Under the pieces are notes generated by a model that saw only the letters and a program-made list of their open reading frames with translations, had not been told where the DNA came from and did not search any database. From contig JALHMA010000004.1 of NCBI GenBank assembly GCA_022844265.1, positions 15,182 to 56,932 on the forward strand: a DNA stretch of 41,751 bases, read 5' to 3'. The DNA comes from Saprospiraceae bacterium. Its GTDB lineage: Bacteria; Bacteroidota; Bacteroidia; Chitinophagales; Saprospiraceae. Positions 32,789-39,096 of the stretch are shown here, piece by piece. The translations under genes were made by a program, and so were the position numbers. Position 1 is the first letter of the stretch; each line of letters begins with the position of its first letter.

Positions 32789-33334
32789 TTACAGATATTT
32801 ATGCAAATTTTCCACGTCCTTATCCATTTGCAGCAAAACGGCCTGATGCGTGCGTTCAAAGGCTGATTTGGCTTTTTCCAGTTTTTCCGTTTCTGCCTTG
32901 ACAGAGGTTTCGGCCAGGTTGATCTGGTTGAGATAATCAGCCATTTCATCCTGCAAGCGTACTATTTCAGCCTTATGGCGTTCAATCTGGTCGCGCAGGC
33001 GTTTGATGTCGGCTTGTTTGCCCGTAACTTTTACAACATTTTGATTTTCAAGGGCGTTATCGAAATGCTCTTTTTCTTTACTGACGAGATTGCGGTAGTA
33101 ACCGGCCGTCTCTATCAGTTTTTCTTTTGTCACACCGAGGGTTGCTGCTGTTGTAAACGCGCTTTTAAAGGCAATGGTTTCGTCTAATTCCATCAAAAGC
33201 AGGTTGTGAACCGCTCTTTTGAATTCAAAATAATCAAAACCCGGCAGGTTATTTTTTTCAAGTGCGGCAATCAGGAATTCCAGGCTGCGGTCATCGAGTC
33301 CTTCGGCGGAAAAAAGCGACTTGGTCGTTGTCAT
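32789..33334 (-). CDS. Coiled-coil protein, probable partner of the PspA-like protein
   Basis: The protein has 181 residues, is almost entirely helical and has no signal or membrane segment. Residues 1-90 are a compact helical domain (SAEGLDDRSLEFLIAALEKN, LPGFDYFEFKRAVHNL, TLGVTKEKLIETAGYY); residues about 95-181 form a long coiled coil (DIKRLRDQIERHKAEIVRLQ, AETEKLEKAKSAF). I do not recognise a named family. It sits directly upstream of the PspA-like gene on the same strand, separated only by a palindrome, so they are likely to be co-expressed; a role in binding that protein is inference. A good -7 box lies upstream at 33430-33437. Confidence 0.75.
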   Translation of the reverse strand: MTTTKSLFSAEGLDDRSLEFLIAALEKNNLPGFDYFEFKRAVHNLLLMELDETIAFKSAFTTAATLGVTKEKLIETAGYYRNLVSKEKEHFDNALENQNVVKVTGKQADIKRLRDQIERHKAEIVRLQDEMADYLNQINLAETSVKAETEKLEKAKSAFERTHQAVLLQMDKDVENLHKYL

Positions 33335-33429
33335 ATTTTATTTTTTGTGATGTATAGAATGTCATTCAATTTGAAAGGGCGAAGAAGCGGGTATTTCGGT
33401 TTTGCAGCTGCAAAAAAGCGACGAAAGGG

Positions 33430-33437
33430 CAAAATTA
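33430..33437 (-). promoter_or_regulatory. -7 box of the coiled-coil gene
   Basis: The minus strand reads TAATTTTG, exact TAnnTTTG, followed by CCC. It is 95 bp upstream of the ATG at 33332-33334. Confidence 0.5.
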
Positions 33438-33534
33438 CCGGAATAGTGCATTCATTGCACCGTGTAACTTAGGTAATTTGGAAAAATTTGATTTAATTTG
33501 TAGGGTTTTACTTAGTAACGCTCAAAAAACAAGC

Positions 33535-33692
33535 TCACGATTTTACTAACCCCCGCGCTTTAGCCGGGGGTATTGAAGAAACTAAACCCAAAGGGGTTTT
33601 AACCCCAGATCACCCATTTTGGGTTAAAACCCATATGTGATTGTCCCGTTCATTTCCCCCCGGCTAAAGCGCGGGGGTTAGTAAAATCGTGA
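33535..33692. repeat. Palindrome with perfect 36-bp arms in a divergent region
   Basis: The arms 33535-33570 and 33657-33692 are perfect complements (TCACGATTTTACTAAC, then CCCCCGCGCTTTAGCCGGGGG region). Inside lie GGGGTTTTAACCCC and GGGTTAAAACCC, further self-complementary words. It ends 29 bp before the TIR-like gene start. As both flanking genes start here, it is not at the end of any gene. Confidence 0.9.
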
Positions 33693-33721
33693 ACTATCTG
33701 AGAAACAGATAAAATAACAAT

Positions 33722-34564
33722 ATGACCCCGGTAAAAATAAACGTGTATATTTCCAGTGATAAAGCCGATGGCAAATACCGCCAGATGCTGCTGGACTGGT
33801 TGTATCCCATGCGCGACGAGGTGAATCTGTGGTATGACCAGCCGCCCGCTCCGCCGCCTGCTTTGCCGCTGCCCTGGCAAATTCTGCTTTTCTGGTATGT
33901 GCCGAGGGATCACAGTCGGGAGGATTATTTCAAAAAAATGCAAAAACGGAAGGAACGGGCGCACATCTACCTGTTCCTGACGAGTTATAAGTCATTGATC
34001 AACAATGGAATACAGGGCGATATTTCCCTTGCCGTTAATCGGCGTATCGCTACAGGCGATGATCTGAACCCTCTTGTTTTTCCGGTGCTGCTGTCGCCTT
34101 CTCACTGGCAGCAGTACTCCGGATTGGCCGGTTACAAACCATTAGGGCCTAAAAAAACGCTGGCCGAAGCAAAACCTGTGGAAGAGGGTTTTCTGCAACT
34201 GACCGATCAATTGGCCAAATACATCAAAGTGTTGCAACGACGGCTGACGGAAGAACGGTTCTACCAATCAAGGCCGGTTCAGGCTGATGCGGGTTTGCCC
34301 GCTCCTCCGATTCGGGCAACTCCTTATCTGGGCGACGACGATGAGGCGACGGAAATCCCGGAATCCATAGAACTTGAACTGCCGGAGTGGCTGGGCTGGG
34401 CTTTAATCGCCTTTCTGATCGTGCTGACTTACAGGAGTTTGCAACCTGCTATCCCGCAGCCGACGACGCGCTACCGGTCTTTTGATGAGCGCCAGATTGA
34501 ATACCAGCGCACGGTTCCGATGATCCCTTCGGAAGAGCCGATTGAGTTTCCACCGCCGGATTAA
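33722..34564 (+). CDS. TIR-like protein with C-terminal membrane anchor
   Basis: The protein has 280 residues. The N-terminal domain (1-130) follows the TIR plan: VKINVYISSDKADGKYRQML at strand A/helix A, VNLWYDQP after it, then AHIYLFLTSYKSLINN at strand D and PLVFPVLLSPSHW at strand E. The position where NAD-cleaving TIR domains have a catalytic Glu is occupied by Asp in GDISLA (D100), so activity is uncertain. A Pro-rich loop (APPPALPLPW) is unusual. A membrane helix lies at 222-238 (EWLGWALIAFLIVLTYRSL), leaving a short Pro-rich tail. The layout suggests a signalling or effector protein held at the membrane. Its neighbours across the divergent promoter are a coiled-coil and a PspA-like protein. 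Confidence 0.65.
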   Translation: MTPVKINVYISSDKADGKYRQMLLDWLYPMRDEVNLWYDQPPAPPPALPLPWQILLFWYVPRDHSREDYFKKMQKRKERAHIYLFLTSYKSLINNGIQGDISLAVNRRIATGDDLNPLVFPVLLSPSHWQQYSGLAGYKPLGPKKTLAEAKPVEEGFLQLTDQLAKYIKVLQRRLTEERFYQSRPVQADAGLPAPPIRATPYLGDDDEATEIPESIELELPEWLGWALIAFLIVLTYRSLQPAIPQPTTRYRSFDERQIEYQRTVPMIPSEEPIEFPPPD

Positions 34565-34572
34565 GGCAACTT

Positions 34573-35613
34573 TTATTCCCCGCTGCGCATATTTACCCGG
34601 ATGCCATTCGCAGCCGGATCTTCAAACATTCCCAGCCGTGTTTGCAAGACCATCTGGTCGCGCACTTCCAGGCAGGAATATTCTGTTTCTATTATTTTCT
34701 GCAACTCAGCCAAAATTTTCTCTGCTGGTTGCCAATAACCAACATCTTTTCCTGCAATATCTGCCAGGATACTTTCTTTCCAACGCAATATTTCAGGTTT
34801 GAATAAATCGCCGGTCGCCAGGTTTTTTTCAATCCGGGTCAATGTGTTCAGGTGCGCGCCCGCTCCTAATTGGCTGGCAGAGGCGACATCATCCAGTTGA
34901 AATTTCCAGACCGGAAAAAACGATTCGATACTGTCCGGTGGAAAAATACTTGTACAGGTCTCGAAAAACAGGTCATCCTGATCGCCGGCACTTTGCCGGG
35001 CCAGTTGCATCCAGTACTGATAATCGGCAAAAAGGTATGGATTGATGTAGGTTGTCACTTTTTGAGCAATAAAACCTGGCAAAACAGGGTGTAGCCAGGC
35101 ATAGTCTAATGGCACAGTAGTTTCATTGGGTTCGGCCCGGCGCAACATAACCGACATAAAGGTATCCCGAAGCACAACGGCTTCCCGGTAATGCGCCGCC
35201 ACATCCGCATCTGTAGTCAGTGCACTTGCCGCAGTCAGCCAATTAGCCCTTCGTTGTGTCAGCGATTCGCCAAAATAACAAATCAGCCGCTTGGTTTCGA
35301 GCCAGGCAGCATATTCCTCTTCGGCAGGTAACAAGAGCGACGCCATGATCCAGCCCTGTTGTCCACTGCTTGTTTTCACTTTAATCCAGGGTGATTGCAG
35401 GACGCCGCCTTGTAATTGCAGGACTGTTTCAAAATGGCTGACCTCACCCAGATCCTCCAGATGTTCTCCTTTTTTAAGGATCAGTATTTCCTTGCTTTTC
35501 TGACCGGCGGTATCGCGCAAAGCCAGTTGTTCCGGCACAACGGTCAGTTGATTTTCCGCCTCCTGGCAGGTGGTAAAAAACAGTACGGGGAATAAAAATA
35601 TCAGGTAGCGCAT
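34573..35613 (-). CDS. Lipoprotein with SH3-like domain
   Basis: I start at 35611-35613 because MRYLIFLFPVLFFTTC is a lipoprotein signal with the lipidated cysteine at residue 16; an upstream Met (35667) would break it. The 346-residue protein has an SH3-like segment at about 25-90 (LALRDTAGQKSKEILILKKG, QSPWIKVKTSSGQQGWIMAS), as in bacterial SH3 domains. The rest is helical without a family I recognise (CYFGESLTQRRANWLTAA, YLFADYQYWMQLARQ). It probably sits in the outer or inner membrane facing the periplasm. It converges with the TIR-like gene (8 bp apart) and is divergent from the lamin-tail gene. Confidence 0.8.
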   Translation of the reverse strand: MRYLIFLFPVLFFTTCQEAENQLTVVPEQLALRDTAGQKSKEILILKKGEHLEDLGEVSHFETVLQLQGGVLQSPWIKVKTSSGQQGWIMASLLLPAEEEYAAWLETKRLICYFGESLTQRRANWLTAASALTTDADVAAHYREAVVLRDTFMSVMLRRAEPNETTVPLDYAWLHPVLPGFIAQKVTTYINPYLFADYQYWMQLARQSAGDQDDLFFETCTSIFPPDSIESFFPVWKFQLDDVASASQLGAGAHLNTLTRIEKNLATGDLFKPEILRWKESILADIAGKDVGYWQPAEKILAELQKIIETEYSCLEVRDQMVLQTRLGMFEDPAANGIRVNMRSGE

Positions 35614-35676
35614 CCTGCAAAATTCGGTAAAATCTACAAACGACGTACCTTCCCGATACCAAACCATTTAACATTC

Positions 35677-35709
35677 ACCCGCCGAAGCCTTTTTTAGGCG
35701 AAGGAGGGG
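35677..35709. repeat. REP-like GCCGAAGCC palindromic repeat in a divergent region
   Basis: The sequence has the pattern ACCCGCCGAAGCC-T-rich centre-AGGCGAAGGAGGG, the same family as 4475-4506. Here it lies between two gene starts (35613 minus and 35735 plus), so it does not act as an ordinary terminator. Confidence 0.75.
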
Positions 35710-35734
35710 CAAATCATTCCAAGCCTGTCAAAAT

Positions 35735-38356
35735 ATGTGTACCCGATTTTTGTTGATAATCGCCTTTATGATACCGTTTGCGGCGGCCAGCGGACAGATT
35801 ACCGATGACTTTTCTGATGGAAATTTCACGGGTAATCCAGCCTGGACAGGTGATGTGGCGGCATTTACGGTCAATACTTCCGGTGAATTGCAATTAAATG
35901 CTCCGGCAGCAGGTGCTTCCATACTGGCTGTGCAGGGCAATATACCGGACAGCGCTGTCTGGAATCTGCGTTTCCGGTTAAATTTTTCACCTTCCAATCA
36001 AAATTTACTGCGCATTTATCTGCTGGCCGATCAGCCGGATTTGTCTCAGGCCAACGGATATTTTCTTGAAATCGGCGAAACGGGTAGCCAGGATGCGTTG
36101 CGTTTTTTCCGGCAGGAAGCCGGGGTAAAAACGCTGATTGCTATCGGGCAGGCGGCGCTGGTTGCTACCAATCCCAATATCCGGCTTCGCATCAAAAGAA
36201 CGGTTTCGGGCGACTGGACGGCTGAAGCGGCACCGCCGACCGGTGCGCTGCAACCGCAATTTGTGGTGTCAGACGCTACTTTTAGCGGCGGTATTGATCG
36301 TTTTTTCGGATTTCAGTGCCTGTACACCACTACAAATATTGCCAATTTCTTTTTTGATGATGTTTCCATTTTACCCGATCTGCCGGATGTAACGCCTCCC
36401 GTTTTAATCGGCGCATCGGCAGTGAATGAATTGCAGGTTCTGGCCATTTTTGACGAAGACCTGGACCCGGTTTCTGCGAATACAACAACGAATTACAGTT
36501 TGTCCGGAGGGGTGGGGGAGCCGCAGTCGGCTTTTTTGCAAAGCGACAACAAATCTGTTTTACTTACCTTGAATGCACCGCTCACAACAGGAAATTATAC
36601 CTTTCAAAGTGTTGGAATCAAAGATGTGAGCGGTAATACAAGCCTTACGCAAACATTTGATTTTCAACATGTAAGGGTAGAAACGGCGACAGAATTTGAT
36701 ATAATAATCAATGAAATCATGTCGGACCCAAGCCCTTCTGTCGGATTGCCGGACATGGAGTGGCTGGAATTGCTGAACCGCTCCGACAAAATCATCGACC
36801 TGGCTACTTTGCGTATTTCGGAAGGATCCGGTGCTGCGCTGCCGCTGCCCGCTCACCTGATGTACCCGGGTACAAGTGTTGTACTGACCACAGCTGCCAA
36901 TGTGGCTACACTTCGCCCTATTGCGGCTGATACTGTTCTGGCCGGACCTTTGAGTAGTACGGCCCTGAATAATGATGGAGAAGTGCTGACCATCAGCCAT
37001 ACGAATGGACAAACCATCGACCGGGTAGCATATTCCACAGATTGGCATACGGAACCCGATAAAGAGGATGGCGGCTGGACTTTGGAGCGTATCAACCCGG
37101 ATTTGCCTTGTATTGGCGCTGAGAACTGGGCATCCTGCCCCAGGCTTCCGGGTGGTACTCCGGGCGCCGTCAATGCCGCTTTTGCTCAAACAACTGATAC
37201 ACAGGCGCCAAGGCTGTTGTATGCGTTTCCGGAATCCGCGACAGTTGTTGTACTTGTTTTTTCCGAGGGCCTGGATAAAAGTACGGCCCTGAACCCGCAG
37301 GCGTACCGTTTTATTCCCGGTCGAAATATTCTTTCGGCGCAAATCAGCGCTGATCCCACCCGGGTTCGGCTGACACTTTCCGAGCCCTTGCAAGCGGCAA
37401 GTATTTATGCGCTGCTCTTGCAAAGCAGCGTTCTGGATTGTAGCGAAAATGCGTTCAACGCTACGGATACCACTTATACAGGGCTCCCGGAAAAGCCTGA
37501 TTATCAGGATATTGTCATTAATGAAATCCTTTTTAACCCACCGACCAACGGCGAGCGTTACGTAGAGTTGTATAACCGCAGCCAGAAGATTTTTAAATGG
37601 TCGGAGTTTTTTATAGCCAGTTTCAGGGGCGGATCAGATATCGAACCCTTTACCACAGAACAATTGTTGTTGCCGGGCGTATACCAGGTGTTTACGGCAA
37701 ACCGGAAATCCGTACTGAATCGTTTTCGAAATATTAAACAGGACGATGTACTGCGACAAACCCTTCCGTCTTTGTCCGACGATGCGGATAATTTGACTTT
37801 GTATTGGGCGCAAAGCGGTCAGACTGTCATAGTCGATTCCTTGAATTACGTGGACGAATGGCACAATGGCCTGTTTTCCAGCAGCGACCGCGACGGCGTG
37901 GCGCTGGAACGAATCCGCTCCGGTGCACCGACCAATGATCCGGCAAACTGGACCTCGGCTTCGCCCTTGCTGACAGGTGCGCCGGGAACGCCGACATTGC
38001 CCAATTCACAGCGACTGGCCCCCTTGGACGCCGTCGGCGACGACCTGATAATTCTCCCTGTGGAGCGACTTTCGCCGGACGACGACGGCTACGAGGATTT
38101 TCTGGAAATACAATACAAACTGCCCTTGGAAGGTTACGCCGCTACGATGACTATTTTTGATTCCGGGGGTGTTCCCGTTAAACGCCTGATTCGCCAGGAA
38201 CTCATCGGAACGGAAGGCGCCCTGCGCTGGGATGGCGACTTTGACGACGGTACCCGTGCCCGTCCGGGTATTTACATTCTGTTTCTGGAAATTTACAGCC
38301 CATCAGGAGTGGTAAAAAATATAAAACGAAGCGTCTCTGTAGTACGAAGATTTTGA
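35735..38356 (+). CDS. Secreted lamin-tail domain protein with T9SS-like end
   Basis: The 873 residues begin with a signal peptide (MCTRFLLIIAFMIPFAAASG). A laminin-G-like beta sandwich follows (about 22-215), then a bacterial Ig-like domain (PPVLIGASAVNELQVLAIFD). Two lamin-tail domains are marked by IIINEIMSDPSPSVGLPD near residue 325 and DIVINEILFNPPTNGERYVE near 590, with a second Ig-like domain between them. The C-terminal 85 residues (RLSPDDDGYEDFLEIQYKLP, GIYILFLEIYSP) are of the FlgD/gliding-motility C-terminal type used for surface sorting. It is a surface or secreted protein, perhaps tied to extracellular DNA or glycan, but no enzyme motif is present. The two lamin-tail domains are not close copies of each other. 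Confidence 0.85.
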   Translation: MCTRFLLIIAFMIPFAAASGQITDDFSDGNFTGNPAWTGDVAAFTVNTSGELQLNAPAAGASILAVQGNIPDSAVWNLRFRLNFSPSNQNLLRIYLLADQPDLSQANGYFLEIGETGSQDALRFFRQEAGVKTLIAIGQAALVATNPNIRLRIKRTVSGDWTAEAAPPTGALQPQFVVSDATFSGGIDRFFGFQCLYTTTNIANFFFDDVSILPDLPDVTPPVLIGASAVNELQVLAIFDEDLDPVSANTTTNYSLSGGVGEPQSAFLQSDNKSVLLTLNAPLTTGNYTFQSVGIKDVSGNTSLTQTFDFQHVRVETATEFDIIINEIMSDPSPSVGLPDMEWLELLNRSDKIIDLATLRISEGSGAALPLPAHLMYPGTSVVLTTAANVATLRPIAADTVLAGPLSSTALNNDGEVLTISHTNGQTIDRVAYSTDWHTEPDKEDGGWTLERINPDLPCIGAENWASCPRLPGGTPGAVNAAFAQTTDTQAPRLLYAFPESATVVVLVFSEGLDKSTALNPQAYRFIPGRNILSAQISADPTRVRLTLSEPLQAASIYALLLQSSVLDCSENAFNATDTTYTGLPEKPDYQDIVINEILFNPPTNGERYVELYNRSQKIFKWSEFFIASFRGGSDIEPFTTEQLLLPGVYQVFTANRKSVLNRFRNIKQDDVLRQTLPSLSDDADNLTLYWAQSGQTVIVDSLNYVDEWHNGLFSSSDRDGVALERIRSGAPTNDPANWTSASPLLTGAPGTPTLPNSQRLAPLDAVGDDLIILPVERLSPDDDGYEDFLEIQYKLPLEGYAATMTIFDSGGVPVKRLIRQELIGTEGALRWDGDFDDGTRARPGIYILFLEIYSPSGVVKNIKRSVSVVRRF

Positions 38357-38499
38357 TTCTATTCGTATGTTTCGGACTTGTAAAGTATGTATCCCTGGAA
38401 AACAACCCTTTACCCGTTTAATCCGAAATACGATACACCAAACACGAAACACCAGTTTTTACCGGTTTTATTTACCCACTTTTCCAATTTAATCGCCAC
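38357..38499. other. Short spacer with a small inverted repeat
   Basis: TTCGTATGTTTCGGA (38362-38376) pairs imperfectly with TCCGAAATACGAT (38422-38434), a possible weak terminator of the lamin-tail gene. The remaining bases are an A/T-rich leader; no TAnnTTTG box matches well. Confidence 0.45.
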
Positions 38500-38907
38500 A
38501 TGTCTACACATCCTATTTTCCGCCTTTTGCTCTTTTTACCCCTTTTACCGTTGTCGGGTCATGCTCAAACCAGTATTCCTGTCCAGCAGACTACAGAAAG
38601 CGAAATATTATCATTCAAATCGACTGGTACCGCAGACAACAACAGGGCGGTTTTGCACGTCCAGATTTTTGAAACCGCCACCAGAGAACCTATTCTGGGC
38701 GCTACGGTGCTCTTGCGCCGCGATGTTGATAAAATGCACGGAAAAGTAACCAACGAATACGGCGCATGCACCTTTTTTGTGTCGCCCGCTGATTATTCCT
38801 TTCGCGTACAAATGACAGGGCTTAAAAGCCTGGAACAACAGAGCCTGGTGCTGGAAGCGGGAAAGATTTATGAAATGAAATTAGTTTTGGCTTCCACCAC
38901 CCGCTGA
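38500..38907 (+). CDS. Small exported carboxypeptidase-regulatory-like protein
   Basis: The protein has 135 residues. After a signal peptide (MSTHPIFRLLLFLPLLPLSGHAQ) and a short Thr/Ser-rich linker it has one CarboxypepD_reg-like beta sandwich: VLHVQIFETATREPILGATV, then KVTNEYGACTFFVSPADYSF, ending LVLEAGKIYEMKLVL. In larger proteins this module precedes TonB receptors; here it stands alone, with no barrel downstream. The next gene is a peptidase-like protein, beyond two facing TAATAAC elements. Function unknown. Confidence 0.8.
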   Translation: MSTHPIFRLLLFLPLLPLSGHAQTSIPVQQTTESEILSFKSTGTADNNRAVLHVQIFETATREPILGATVLLRRDVDKMHGKVTNEYGACTFFVSPADYSFRVQMTGLKSLEQQSLVLEAGKIYEMKLVLASTTR

Positions 38908-38914
38908 CGCCCTG

Positions 38915-39094
38915 GTAGTTATCGGTTATTAGTTATTGGTTATCAGTGTTCATAATCAAGCATTTGTAAAGAACTAAATCTTATATATTTTGCCTGAAAT
39001 TCTTAAATAAGTGTGTAAAATTAGCCTTGCTCAAATTCTTTACAAATGCTTGATTATGAACACTAATAACCAATAACTAATAACCGATAACTAC
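38915..39094. mobile_element. Two TAATAAC elements head to head, forming a 59-bp-arm palindrome
   Basis: The arms 38915-38973 and 39036-39094 are complements at 58 of 59 bases. The common words are GTAGTTATCGG, TTATTAGTTATTGG, GTGTTCATAATCAAGCAT. Between them lie the AT-rich inner parts of the two elements (GGCAAAATATATAAG on the minus strand of the left copy). It fills the spacer between the small exported protein and the M1-like gene, ending two bases before its ATG. Confidence 0.88.
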
Positions 39095-39096
39095 TA

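Larger units (their letters stand above)
33335..33721. other. 387-bp divergent intergenic region with large palindrome
   Basis: This region lies between the coiled-coil gene (minus) and the TIR-like gene (plus). It contains the -7 box at 33430-33437, a GTGCA/TGCAC short inverted repeat near 33446-33460, the 36-bp-arm palindrome (33535-33692) and, just before the plus start, ATCTGAGAAACAGAT. I see no gene in it. Confidence 0.6.

Noticed and set aside
38915-39094. CRISPR-like array, because ATAACCAATAAC words repeat
   Set aside because: The repeats are adjacent 7-14 nt words without unique spacers of constant length, and no cas genes are present.
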